Source: Euglena gracilis
Taxonomy: Eukaryota; Euglenida; Euglenophyceae; Euglenales
Length of the DNA stretch: 64,000 nt
Direction of reading: 5' to 3'
Assembly (NCBI GenBank): GCA_039621445.1
Contig: CP154957.1
Span: forward strand, 28,778,798 to 28,842,797
Every line of letters begins with the position of its first letter. Positions within the stretch are counted from its first letter, which is position 1. A program made the position numbers and the translations under genes. Of this stretch, positions 57,028-63,745 are shown in pieces. The notes under the pieces were generated by a model that saw only the letters and a list, made by a program, of their open reading frames with translations, was not told the DNA's origin and made no database searches.

Positions 57028-60000
57028 GTGATGATGGGGATGATGATGATAACAATAGTTGTACAAGTTTATATGTTTCTCTGACGTTTTGGAATTCTGC
57101 AGGCGTTTGACTGGAAAATTGCGGCCCAGTTGGTTTTTGGGATTTTTGCTCAGTTCATTCACCACCCGCCACCTAGAACCCCAGACCCGGCCCAAAGAAA
57201 GGGGGCCGTCCTGCCAACACCTTTTTGACAAGGGCGGTAAGTCCTTTAGCTGTTGGTGCTGTTCGGACTCTCAGCGGTGCAATTGCCACTGGTCCGCCTT
57301 GAATTTTGCCCTGCGGGATGGACACACCGGACTACGTTGCAGCCGTGCTGTCTCTCTCTGGTGGTGGTCGCCTGCCGTCCCCTCCGGCCCTGGGTCCGGG
57401 TGCTGCACCTCAACAAGCTGGACGGCTGGAAGTTGATCTTCGACGAGACGAAAGGGGACTGGGAGGGGGAGGAGGAGGAGGAGGAGGAGGACGGCGCCGA
57501 GAGCGGCGCTCAGGGATCGGCCGGCCTCAGGACGAACAGGGTTGTCCCCCTTCCTGCCAGGGAAGTGGAAGGTTGGCCTCCACCCCGGACCTGCTCCCCG
57601 GCTGTTTCGAAAGAGGTCCCTCCTGGGATTCCATTGTCATTCTGCCCCCCCCCCCCGATTCGGAGGTTTGCAATTGCGTTCGCCTTGGCAGTTTGAGTGT
57701 TTCCCAAGCACAGTGACCAAAATCATTCTTTTCCCACCTCCGTGTGTCACGCAAGGCTATTGGCTTCATTTCGCCCCCCACCCCGCCCATCCCTGCAGTC
57801 AGTGACAGTGAGGCCGGCAGCGGCCCCTCCCCCGCACCGAAAGGCGACCGCAGTGCACCCTCACCCTCCCTCTCCGACCCCGCGGACCTCCAGGAGGGTA
57901 AGGGAAAAGGGAAGGAGGCAAAGAGGAAGGAAACATCAGGGAAGGTGAGGGCCAGGGAGAAGGAGAGGGCGGATTCAGAGGCCACAGTACATGAGAAGTC
58001 GCACACGGCCGCACTGAGTTCTGGCTTTGTGCTTCATGCCCTTCGAATTGAAGGCCTGTACGCACACACCCACAAGCCCCAGCCGCTGAATTTTTTTTGA
58101 CCCCAAAAGCTTGCCCAAATGCCCATTTTTGACGTCTTTGGGGACAAATTTAGCAAAAAGGCTAAAAAAGAATACCCTCATTTCACATCGGCGTGCATGC
58201 TGGAGGATTTCTTTCTCAGTCGCCCCCCAGGGTCTTTTTAGATTCTCATAATTTTCCAAATTTTCACCCCCAGAGGTTCTTAAGAAAGGCTTGGTCTTCA
58301 CAACTGCATACAGACACTTTACGTGCAGCTAAGCAGACGTGTTTTTTTAACAGATTTGTTATCTTTGCCAGATGGTGCCATTGCTGGCAACGTTCCGTCG
58401 AAGTGGGACATGTACCTCCCACCCCCCATGCCCAATGAATGCTTTTGCCAATGAACAAGGGGTGTTCGGACCAACTAGATTGTCACCATATGCTTTATCC
58501 ACACAGAAAGTGTTCCCCCATACCCAATGAACGCCCCCTGTTCGGACCGTCTGGATTGTCACCTTAGTGTTCATTGGGCTTGGGGGAGGAGGTACCACGC
58601 TTCAACGCACATGCCACGTGTGTTGAAGCTTTTCATTGTCGCTGCCATTGAGGGCGGCCGTGACCCGGAGCCGGGGCGCCGCGGCAGCGGAGGAAGAGCG
58701 GGCGGCGGAGCAGCGGTACGAGCTGGCAGTGGCGGCGGCCATGGTGGACCGGCTGCTGCAGGACCTGGCGGACGTGGCGGCGGACGGCACCCCCGCCCCG
58801 GGCTGCCCGTCGCCCCCGTTCCCCACATGTGCTCGCATGCCTGCCTGGGAGTCTCCGTGCAAAACAGTCACATTGTGACCACGCTGAAGTGTACTGGTGC
58901 ACAAAATTTGATCGGTCATCGAAGGAAACAGCTCTTGTTCTTCCTTTGAAGCCAGGTGTAGCGAAGAAAAGAATTTCAGCATTGCGACTTTCTGAGTGTT
59001 TCCCTGCGGGAATTCGGACAGCTTTTTTCTCAAGAATGAACTGCCAGCTCAGGTGAAAAGGCATATTGCTTTTCCACCAAAAACACATACGCTCCAGAGG
59101 TCCAGGCTGGTTTTTTTTACCCTAGCATGCGCTGTACCCGTTTTGGGTAATACATGCCCCCCCCCCCTGGCCCTCCCCAGCCCTCAGCCCAGCCCCCACC
59201 CCCAGCCCCGGGGAAGCACTGTTGGAGTTCCACCGGAGGTCCAAGGCGTTCTGGGAGGAGGAGGCGCGGCAGGCGATGCTGGAGGACGGGGTGGCACCAG
59301 AGGACATGGAGGAGGAGTTTGTGGTGGCGGACGGGCTGGTGCTGGCGAAGCGGCGCTACGGGGAGGTCCGGCCCAGCGCTGGCCACCCGGTATGTATTGG
59401 GTGGGTGGGTGGGTGGGCGTGAGTGTGTTTGCATCATTTTGCGTCACGATTTGCTCGTTGCGTGGGAGAGAGTGGAATGATAATTGCCTCTATCAAGATG
59501 CTTTATTAAGAGAAATGCTCAATGAAATGAATTTGCTCCATTTTGCGAAGTTGCAAATGCAAACAAATGTTGATGAACAGAGTACGGAGAGACAGGAGTC
59601 TTTTTTTTGGTTGGTTCTGCCTTGTTGTTCAGGTTTTGGTCATCGAACCCAAGGCAGGGTTCAAAAAGGGGGAAAGTCGGATGCTTTCTGGCCAGGAGTT
59701 TCGCTATATCGAAGATGGAGCAACCCAGGTCATAAAGGAATGTCAATCAATGTCACGTCGCGTCACATGTGCGGCCAAGAGGTGACCATTTGATTGTAGT
59801 TTTTGGATGTGTCGTTCTTTTTTCCTCATTTCTTCTTGCCTGTCTTTTTGCTTTCCCTGCCACCATCAGATGGGCAAATCTCAGTATTCCCGTCAATCTC
59901 CGACAAAATTGGCATTTCCTGGAAACCAATGAAATTTGCAAGATAATGAAAGACAAAAGTTGGACGAGATCGCCCAAATGGGTAATTCTTGTTTTTTGTC

Positions 60001-61538
60001 AGTTCGCACTCTGTCTCGGGCGGCCAGCCCCCCATCTTGGAGCGACTGGAGGCCGCAGAGGGCAAGGTGCGGCAGCTGCAGGCTCTCACCCTCAGCCAGC
60101 CTCCTGACGGGAGCACCCCTGACATTTGCCCTCCCAACGGAGAGTGATGTTGTGTCCGTTTTGGTTGCAGCGGTGCCCAGCTGCGGCTGCCATTGAGGAA
60201 GTTCTTTTTCGTCTTCTTTTTCGGGTCTGGCTGTATTGAAGCCCGGCCGCGGTCCGCCACAATACAACCACGCACATTGCTGAACATCCTTTGGTTGAAA
60301 ACCCAGGGCCACAGTCAGCCACGGTCATTGTAAGGGCGAACAATTTATCGTGCAAGTACGCGCTGTAATTGCAAGTCTCACACTTCGTGGAAACTGCAAA
60401 GATGTCTGGTCGAAGGCCGCGGCCGGCTTCATTTCAAAAACATGCGCAGGTGCGATTGGGCCAGCCTGGACTGGCTGCGGCCAGACATTTTCCAAGCAAG
60501 GAATCTGTTTTCGCGCCTGTTTGCAGCTGGTTTCATTTTTGGTTGCGGCAGCAACCAAACTGAATGCCACCTCACAGAGCTCCACACAAAAGGGTGTTGG
60601 CGAATAACGCGTTCAGGATGGCTCAAACGTTGGTGCAGCATCAAGCAAAAAGGGGGTCTAGACAGTGTGGTGTGTGATTGTACCCCTCTTTGGAGGCCAA
60701 GCCAACAAGCCAAGCATCATAAAAGCAGTTCTCAACCTTCTGATTTTCCAAGCCACCAAGAATTTGTGTTATTTTTGGTAGAGAAGGAAAGAAAGGATTT
60801 TTTCCCCATGAACCCTGGTCCGCAAAACGATTTAAAACACCATATTTCCGGTGTTAGGGCAAGGAGTATGTGAGAAAAAAAAGGAAAACGCGTTTTTAAT
60901 ATTATAATTATTTTGTGTCCAAAAAAATTGGGGCCAAAGTGCAGAAAATTTCACAAAAAAATTCCCAGCAGAAACAAGAATCGCCCAGGGAAAAAAAAGC
61001 AAAAAAAAAGCAAGCAGTTTTTTTCTATGATGAAAGTTTTCCTCGGAGGAGCAAAAATTTTTTGAAGTCCTGTCCAGCAGAAAAGTGCACATCCTGAGGA
61101 GATCTGAAGGAATTCACATGCAACCAGAATTATTTGTACTTTTTTCTGTGTTCATTTGCAGTGGGCTTTTTTACGTTTTTGGAGGGTCCATGCTGCGGTT
61201 CCCCTCACCCACAGGGTCCAAACCAGACTGTTGGATTGGTGTGTGGGGGGGGGTCTCAAAAGGAAGCCTGCCCGTGAAGTTTGCCGTCCCCCTCGGACCT
61301 GCTCATTCGTTAATGACATTTGTGAGTCCTTAACAAGGAAGTTGCCATTTGGGCTTGCACTGGCTGCTTTGGTGGCACATTCGCCCGGGAAGGCGGCGCT
61401 CCCCACCCCGACACATCCTCTTCCTCCGCCGGGCGACCCAACGAGGGGCCGGCCCCCGGCCGTCGCGACACCGGCGGCGGCGGCGGCTCCTCCGGCGACA
61501 GCGACGAGGACAGCGCGGACGACAGCGACGAGGGGTGA
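35200..61538 (+). CDS. KLHDC4: KLHDC4/KEL3-like kelch-repeat protein, about 20 exons (locus span)
   Basis: The conceptual product is about 700 residues. The order is a Lys/Arg-rich N-terminus (MGKGRDKRKDKRQ), a Gln/Glu-rich coiled segment, six kelch-type repeats (cores LFGGE, IFGGE, LFGGF, MFGGY, FFGGV, YGGI), an acidic Glu run, a Ser/Lys-rich linker, a DUF4110-like segment (LLEFHRRSKAFW...LAKRRYGEVRP...ILERLEAAE) and an acidic tail ending DDSDEG. This is the architecture of animal KLHDC4, yeast KEL3 and their longer plant homologues. The molecular role is poorly known; a beta-propeller interaction platform is inferred. About 2.2 kb of coding sequence is spread over 26 kb. At least ten introns lack GT-AG and obey a stem-based rule, while others are conventional. 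Exons 5-6, 12-13 and 16-20 have less certain edges. Confidence 0.9.
35245..36734 (+). other. Intron 1, nonconventional
   Basis: No GT-AG. The 8-bp perfect stem is 35248-35255 with 36722-36729; overhangs are 3 nt on the left and 5 nt (tctgt) on the right. It contains an R3 copy (36290-36600). Splicing gives GQGQ-AREGLTV-type basic sequence in frame. Confidence 0.75.
36290..36600. repeat. R3 repeat in intron 1
   Basis: gactgactagtttttt, agtgactgactggtttttt and G/C runs, with a ggcgccaaaggcgcc palindrome. It is related to 12365-12615. Confidence 0.7.
36735..36776 (+). CDS. Kelch gene exon 2
   Basis: Reads ARERKGLTVAKKER, a short basic segment equivalent to the KTAAKMEKK region of homologues. 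It is 42 nt, in frame at both joins. Confidence 0.8.
36777..37281 (+). other. Intron 2, nonconventional
   Basis: A perfect stem CAGGCTG (36780-36786) with CAGCCTG (37270-37276). Overhangs are aac (3) and ggcgc (5). The 8-nt flanks AGCGCAAC and GGCGCAAG still agree at 6 of 8 positions, as expected for an old target duplication. Contains an R7-like segment. Confidence 0.85.
37282..37404 (+). CDS. Kelch gene exon 3
   Basis: Reads KEEKQQQKWQRKQQQVLQEA then AEYDDVETLLAAYLPRRPKG, aligning with the RKEEEDLEALIAHF region of KLHDC4. It ends CAG before gttgga, a conventional donor. Exon 4 follows a conventional cag acceptor. Confidence 0.9.
37700..37955. repeat. R3 repeat in intron 3
   Basis: Same motif order as 12365-12615, including aggaatggcc and ttggccaagtggccaaagt. 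Intron 3 (37405-38019) is an ordinary GT-AG intron that hosts it. Confidence 0.7.
38020..38106 (+). CDS. Kelch gene exon 4
   Basis: Reads KKVDAACSLEDTTVPSARVN then ATLTVHPTS. The segment P-x-x-R-x-N-A-x-L-x-V-H-P is the conserved entry into kelch repeat 1 of the family. Confidence 0.92.
38107..38171 (+). other. Intron 4, 65 nt (readable by both rules)
   Basis: Begins gtgCAGGCC and ends GGCCTGgcctt|aag. By the stem rule (3 nt, CAGGCC/GGCCTG, 5 nt) it ends at 38171 and adds a Lys codon. By GT-AG it ends at 38174. Both keep the frame (VHPTS-KHELVLFGGE or VHPTS-HELVLFGGE). Confidence 0.7.
38172..38201 (+). CDS. Kelch gene exon 5
   Basis: Reads KHELVLFGGE, the first kelch core (homologues: DELILFGGEY). 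A stop follows two codons later, so the exon must end near 38201. The exact donor is unresolved. A nearby frame at about 38249-38270 reads HFFEGQ, matching the YFNGQ that follows in homologues, and may be a further small exon. Confidence 0.85.
38400..38740. repeat. (ACAT)n microsatellite in intron 5
   Basis: A nearly pure tetranucleotide array with a few acac units. Third such array in the window. Confidence 0.95.
38847..38977 (+). CDS. Kelch gene exon 6
   Basis: Reads SGKRLKVFNDLLVYRADKDQ then WRAVSGEYFPAPRCSHQ: the ND(L)xxY and W of a kelch blade, then P-x-P-R-C-x-H-Q exactly as in homologues. The 5' edge is provisional (after cccag at 38846). Confidence 0.9.
38978..39622 (+). other. Intron 6, nonconventional
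   Basis: Arms cagagcctgg (38981-38990) and ccgggccctg (39608-39617) pair at 8 Watson-Crick positions plus one G.U. Overhangs are gac (3) and ccggg (5). Joining gives CSHQALNYKARMYIFGGEF, the same length as plant homologues between HQ and FGGEF. Confidence 0.9.
39623..39705 (+). CDS. Kelch gene exon 7
   Basis: Reads ALNYKARMYIFGGEFTSPSQ then STTFHFH; the second kelch core FGGEF-x-SP is a family hallmark. Confidence 0.93.
39868..40030. repeat. GGCCC/CGGCC GC-rich array
   Basis: Irregular array of cggcccggcctggcccggcc, related in composition to 1385-1575. Confidence 0.85.
40545..40981. repeat. Tandem repeat, unit about 195 bp
   Basis: Two units and the start of a third share ccatatctcgg..aggcggggagttggccc, accgcgcataccg, cgtcccaaagttgtggaatgagg and tttttgaccccaaaaatgaccc. 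The third unit is broken by the hAT element at 40982 and resumes at about 43042. Related motifs recur at 44230-44520. Confidence 0.8.
41885..42015. repeat. R6 repeat (ccttgtctaacgacc...ggtcgttggacaagg)
   Basis: Inverted ends cccccttgtctaacgacc and ggtcgttggacaagggggg around cggagacgaacatt units. Preceded by a ccaaaagtggccaaaaatgg tract (41640-41870). Relatives are at 51093-51210 and 51713-51806. It lies inside the hAT element. Confidence 0.75.
42122..42697 (+). pseudogene. hAT transposase C-terminal fragment with dimerisation domain
   Basis: 192 codons. Residues about 115-185 read SPEELIEWWKTHQPSLFRE then RVLFLISTPVATSSVERFFS then VCGQLDADQWALSQNARRLE, the hAT C-terminal dimerisation motif (W, then LSIPATSxxSERxFS, then R/A..L....). 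No BED zinc finger or catalytic DDE residues are visible upstream inside the element, so it is a truncated remnant unless more exons exist. It lies in the only element here with a transposase, sharing ends with 24094-24810 and 25453-25876. Confidence 0.9.
43476..43606 (+). CDS. Kelch gene exon 8
   Basis: Reads DLWSFDFKQMEWTEHNVRHG then PSARSGHRMVVWKKNFVLFG then GFR: a complete kelch repeat with the family's RSGHRMV. A conventional GT donor follows. Confidence 0.95.
43607..46383 (+). other. Intron 8, conventional GT-AG
   Basis: Starts gtggggtggc and ends catgcggag. Joining gives FGGFRKAQVDLTYYND, the same length as KLHDC4 FGGFHESTRDYIYYND. It holds several C-run/G-run blocks, a ccaaaaaaatg..gcccgagata segment and telomere-like repeats. 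Confidence 0.8.
45424..45515. repeat. Interstitial telomere-like (TTAGGG/CCTAA) patch
   Basis: gggttagggtta, then aagttaggcctagacttaggcc and taaccctaaccc. Degenerate. A further taaccctaacccc lies at 46960-47030. Confidence 0.55.
46384..46517 (+). CDS. Kelch gene exon 9
   Basis: Reads KAQVDLTYYNDLWLLQDVDG then AAEWQLVEYGPYDDVPKPRS then GCCLG. Contains the YYNDLW blade and PRSGC entry to the next repeat. Confidence 0.95.
46518..47618 (+). other. Intron 9, nonconventional
   Basis: A perfect 11-bp stem CAGGGCTCGAC (46521-46531) with GTCGAGCCCTG (47603-47613). Overhangs are ggg (3) and ctggc (5). Joining gives PRSGCCLGCYENTLFMFGGY, equal in length to plant homologues. Confidence 0.92.
47619..47729 (+). 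CDS. Kelch gene exon 10
   Basis: Reads CYENTLFMFGGYSAERGEGG then QGSRGLSHMDLWQMTLP. FGGYS and the variable loop before DLW are as in homologues. Confidence 0.93.
47730..50247 (+). other. Intron 10, nonconventional
   Basis: A perfect 10-bp stem CAGGCCAGAC (47733-47742) with GTCTGGCCTG (50233-50242). Overhangs are gcc (3) and ctggt (5). Joining gives DLWQMTLPTMKWQRI, with the usual eight residues between DLW and W. Contains R1-like sequence (48330-48590) and ttgcaga/tgcaatt tracts. Confidence 0.92.
48330..48590. repeat. R1-like repeat in intron 10
   Basis: ccccagaacgaatctgggagg, gcactttgcgccaatttttttggc, cccaaaatggcattttgaatcga and actatttaggtggggc follow the R1 core order. The ends are eroded. 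Confidence 0.55.
50248..50408 (+). CDS. Kelch gene exon 11
   Basis: Reads TMKWQRIRTQGIAPSVRAGM then SVCLDRKRGLFFGGVWDCDD then GERDMQSVFHNDL. It matches the R-A-G-x-S-V...LFFGGV..D repeat and the NDLY that follows. Confidence 0.95.
50552..50593. repeat. (CA)n microsatellite
   Basis: About 21 CA units in intron 11. Confidence 0.95.
51093..51210. repeat. R6 repeat copy
   Basis: ccccttgtctaacgacc near the left end and ggtcattggacaaggg at the right end are inverted. A further incomplete copy starts at 51240, and a ccaaaagtggccaaaa tract follows to 51670. Confidence 0.65.
51713..51806. repeat. R6 repeat copy
   Basis: cccccttgtctaactacc and ggtcgttggacaagg ends around accgcccccccggtcggagatgaacatt. 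Confidence 0.65.
52872..52942 (+). CDS. Kelch gene exon 12
   Basis: Reads ALNLESYRWFPARPQP, the outer strand of the FFGGV repeat (homologues: FYDATRNRWF). The 3' end is uncertain: gtgcag at 52943 could act as a GT donor or as 3 nt plus CAG. The family linker that follows is variable, so homology does not decide. Confidence 0.8.
53230..53545. repeat. CTCGAG-rich repeat (gcctcgagcgacgtcgagcgacactcgagg)
   Basis: Tandem, partly palindromic units of about 50 bp with gtaggaggaggctc at the left edge. It resumes at 55505-55715 and ends gagcctcctcctac, the inverse of that edge, so the two parts may bracket a composite element of about 2.5 kb. Confidence 0.75.
53640..53975. repeat. Direct repeats ttgttattttggggccctcgagca
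   Basis: Three to four units of about 100 bp share acgatttgggaacacaaggg, attttgttattttggggccc and agcaattgagcaa. Another unit is at 54940-55090, beyond the minisatellite. Confidence 0.8.
53976..54680. repeat. Minisatellite, unit gacaagatgcagatgctg (about 18 bp)
   Basis: About 38 variable 15-24 bp units. One frame stays open for most of its length (DAGQDADAGQDAVVADAGQ), a product of the repeat. It lies in intron 12 of the kelch gene, and the kelch frame does not need it. Confidence 0.9.
55122..55498 (+). mobile_element. R1 TIR element with 7/8-bp target duplication
   Basis: The ends are CAGGGTTTGATATAAGG and CCTTATATCGAACCCTG. The flanks are AGGGGGGC and GGGGGGGC. The interior is nearly identical to 32174-32576. 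Nested in the CTCGAG composite repeat. Confidence 0.9.
55505..55715. repeat. CTCGAG-rich repeat, right part
   Basis: Same ctcgagtagcctcgagcgac units as 53230-53545. The two parts were separated or duplicated around the minisatellite. Confidence 0.75.
55876..56057 (+). CDS. Kelch gene exon 13
   Basis: Reads HFKAKARHSAAEEVEAEAGE, then an Ala/Gly-rich linker, then GRINALLAVADNRLYLYGGI then REEG. It aligns with [20 protein letters not shown] of KLHDC4. The start is provisional (after ccccgcag at 55875); the frame is open further upstream. Confidence 0.9.
56058..56151 (+). other. Intron 13, nonconventional, 94 nt
   Basis: A perfect 7-bp stem CAGGCCC (56061-56067) with GGGCCTG (56140-56146). Overhangs are agc (3) and gccgg (5). 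Joining gives YGGIREEGEVTHNDLW in frame. Confidence 0.88.
56152..56173 (+). CDS. Kelch gene exon 14, 22-nt micro-exon
   Basis: Encodes EVTHNDL plus one base, equal to QVTLSDL in KLHDC4. Both flanking introns are nonconventional, and the exon is defined only by homology and the two stems. Confidence 0.85.
56174..57397 (+). other. Intron 14, nonconventional
   Basis: A perfect 13-bp stem CAGGGCCGGAGGG (56177-56189) with CCCTCCGGCCCTG (57380-57392), the longest in this gene. Overhangs are ggg (3) and ggtcc (5). Joining gives HNDLWVLHLNKLDGW. Contains the TGA microsatellite and an A-rich tract (56324-56375). Confidence 0.95.
56898..57050. repeat. (GAT)n trinucleotide microsatellite
   Basis: About 45 GAT/TGA units. 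Poly-Asp, poly-Met and poly-His frames across it are artefacts. Confidence 0.97.
57398..57507 (+). CDS. Kelch gene exon 15
   Basis: Reads VLHLNKLDGWKLIFDETKGD then WEGEEEEEEEDGAESG: the last blade strand followed by the acidic run, as LDLHRMEAWKALVEMD..WLEETDSEED in KLHDC4. Confidence 0.95.
57508..57800 (+). other. Intron 15, nonconventional
   Basis: A stem CAGGGAT (57511-57517) with ATCCCTG (57789-57795), then five further pairs around mismatches. Overhangs are gct (3) and cagtc (5). Joining gives GAESGSDSEAGSG. Confidence 0.88.
57801..57949 (+). CDS. Kelch gene exon 16
   Basis: Reads SDSEAGSGPSPAPKGDRSAP then SPSLSDPADLQEGKGKGKEA then KRKETSGKV: a Ser/Pro then Lys-rich linker, as in plant homologues before DUF4110. 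The 3' end was chosen by the CAG rule with only a weak stem; conventional GT sites at 57898 and 57945 do not keep the frame. Confidence 0.7.
58650..58800 (+). CDS. Kelch gene exon 17
   Basis: Reads RAAVTRSRGAAAAEEERAAE then QRYELAVAAAMVDRLLQDLA then DVAADGTPAPG: a helical segment ending in TPAPG, equal to TPMPG just before the DUF4110 core in plant homologues. Confidence 0.75.
59213..59389 (+). CDS. Kelch gene exon 18, DUF4110-like core
   Basis: Reads EALLEFHRRSKAFWEEEARQ then AMLEDGVAPEDMEEEFVVAD then GLVLAKRRYGEVRPSAGHP. It aligns with ESLKDFYRRTNMYW...GFDLAETRYKELKP. A conventional donor gtatgt follows; intron 18 (59390-60027) is GT-AG. The 5' edge is ambiguous by a few codons. Confidence 0.88.
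60028..60093 (+). CDS. Kelch gene exon 19
   Basis: Reads PPILERLEAAEGKVRQLQAL, equal to the PILDELAVLEAEQ helix closing DUF4110. The end is either 60093 or 60069. Both give an in-frame nonconventional join to exon 20; the latter has the better stem (cagctgcaggc with gcttgcactg, one bulge). Confidence 0.78.
61368..61538 (+). CDS. Kelch gene exon 20, acidic C-terminus and stop
   Basis: Reads FGGTFAREGGAPHPDTSSSS then AGRPNEGPAPGRRDTGGGGG then SSGDSDEDSADDSDEG, TGA at 61536-61538. All third positions are G or C in this frame only. Preceded by CTG plus gctgc (5 nt). Confidence 0.78.
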   Translation, partial: FGGTFAREGGAPHPDTSSSSAGRPNEGPAPGRRDTGGGGGSSGDSDEDSADDSDEG

Positions 61539-61972
61539 CCCGTGCCCGGCACCGCCCCTGACACCACGGCGGGCACCGCCCACGCCGCAGTGCCACGCCA
61601 CCTCGCCTGCTCCGGCTGTGTGCAGCGCTGCCGAGGAGCTGCATTGTGTGCATCCCCAATGTTTGGGGTGATGCCCTCCCGCTTGACATTTTAACCATCC
61701 ACTCCTGCTCTGCAATTCCCTCCTGCTGCCAGCCAATGCGCCCTTTCCAAGACGGAGAGCCGACATTTGTTGCTGCGGCAAGTGAAAGCCACACCATGTT
61801 GCAGGTGCTCTTTAATTATCATCCCCGGGGTGGCCATCAAGTGGAGACTGGGCCAAACTCAAAAGCACAGCTGAGTCATTCAGGAAATGTGTGACATCCA
61901 TTCTGGCCGTCCAGGAACAAATGTCCACATGTCATGCAGGAACAAAGCAGCCAGACTTTACAGGAGGACATT
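61539..61972. other. 3' flank of the kelch gene
   Basis: GC-rich for about 120 bases after the stop, then ordinary sequence. No polyadenylation signal could be assigned with confidence. Confidence 0.4.
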
Positions 61973-63508
61973 CTGGAAATGATCAAAAATGGCCCAACAC
62001 CAGAAATTTGCATCCCCCCCCCCCACCGCGAAACTGTCCTCCCCAGGAAACTGTCCTCGACCCCCCGTACCCGCTGACCTGTCCTCATAAGACTCTGTCT
62101 CATACCCTTGCACCCGCTGACCTGTACTCATAGGAATCTGTCTTGTACCCTTGCACCCGCTGACCTGTCTTTTAAGAAGAATTTTCAAAATTTTCGAATT
62201 TTTTTCTAAAAAAGGCTTAATAGTTAAAGCAAATTACAAGCATCAAATCATGTAAAAAAAAAATGCTTTTCCGGGTTTTTTTGTCATCAGGAGGTCAAAA
62301 ATGCTGACTTTTTCCCTCTGACCCGCACCCACCCTGGAAATTGTCCTCCACCCTCTGGACCCGCTGACCTGTCTTTAAGGGGCCATGTGTGTGTGACCCG
62401 CCGACTTGTCTGGAGACAGTTTCCAGGGGGGGTAGGTATTTTCCACGTGCATATTTTGCTTATTCATCACATCTTCAGGGGGGTTCTGGAAATGATCAAA
62501 AATGGCCCAACACCAGAAATTTGCATCCCCCCCCCACCGCGAAACTGTCCTCCCCAGGAAACTGTCCTCGACCCCCCCGTACCCGCTGACCTGTCCTCAT
62601 AAGACTCTGTCTCATACCCTTGCACCCGCTGACCTGTACTCATAGGAATCTGTCTTGTACCCTTGCACCCGCTGACCTGTCTTTTAAGAAGAATTTTCAA
62701 AATTTTCGAATTTTTTTCTAAAAAAGGCTTAATAGTTAAAGCAAATTACAAGCATCAAATCATGTAAAAAAAAAATGCTTTTCCGGGTTTTTTTGTCATC
62801 AGGAGGTCAAAAATGCTGACTTTTTCCCTCTGACCCGCACCCACCCTGGAAATTGTCCTCCACCCTCTGGACCCGCTGACCTGTCTTTAAGGGGCCATGT
62901 GTGTGTGACCCGCCGACTTGTCTGGAGACAGTTTCCAGGGGGGGTAGGTATTTTCCACGTGCATATTTTGCTTATTCATCACATCTTCAGGGGGGTTCTG
63001 GAAATGATCAAAAATGGCCCAACACCAGAAATTTGCATCCCCCCCCCACCGCGAAACTGTCCTCCCCAGGAAACTGTCCTCGACCCCCCCGTACCCGCTG
63101 ACCTGTCCTCATAAGACTCTGTCTCATACCCTTGCACCCGCTGACCTGTACTCATAGGAATCTGTCTTGTACCCTTGCACCCGCTGACCTGTCTTTTAAG
63201 AAGAATTTTCAAAATTTTCGAATTTTTTTCTAAAAAAGGCTTAATAGTTAAAGCAAATTACAAGCATCAAATCATGTAAAAAAAAATGCTTTTCCGGGTT
63301 TTTTTGTCATCAGGAGGTCAAAAATGCTGACTTTTTCCCTCTGACCCGCACCCACCCTGGAAATTGTCCTCCACCCTCTGGACCCGCTGACCTGTCTTTA
63401 AGGGGCCATGTGTGTGTGACCCGCCGACTTGTCTGGAGACAGTTTCCAGGGGGGGTAGGTATTTTCCACGTGCATATTTTGCTTATTCATCACATCTTCA
63501 GGGGGGTG
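61973..63508. repeat. Tandem triplication, unit 512 bp
   Basis: Copies start at about 61973, 62485 and 62997 and differ only by single-base changes in homopolymers (C-runs and A-runs). Inside each unit is a subrepeat of about 36 bp, acccgctgacctgt(a/c)ct. The repeated short open frames in it are identical by descent and show no coding bias. Confidence 0.95.
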
Positions 63509-63745
63509 CCTGCTTGGGCAAGGCACTCCAAAGCACACAGATCCGACCCCCCAAGGGGGCGGGGTGGAGCACATAAAAATGCCTGGACACTCAGCCCACG
63601 CACTTCGGCGCCAAAGGGCCTGTTTTCGGGCGAATTTCTGCCCACAACCAGCCCAGGCAACAGGTTTGAGCCCCCCCCCCCCCCGCGCCTGGGGTCGTGT
63701 CTGCCTGCCCAGGCACCCCAGGGCAATCCGACACCCCCTCCAAAG
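63506..63745. repeat. R4-type repeat
   Basis: tgcctgcttgggcaaggcac, a G-run block, ggcgccaaagggcctg and tgcctgcccaggcacccc. Related to 6060-6460 and 31614-31867. It directly abuts the tandem array. Confidence 0.55.

Noticed and set aside
56761-57231. Open frames with poly-His, poly-Asp, poly-Met and poly-Ser
   Set aside because: Translations of a GAT microsatellite in intron 14; not needed by the kelch protein.
60093-61371. Exon 19-20 join with the CAGCCAG/CTGGCTG stem
   Set aside because: It forces an arginine-rich frame in exon 20; the acidic DSDEDSADDSDEG frame has full third-position GC and the family-like tail.
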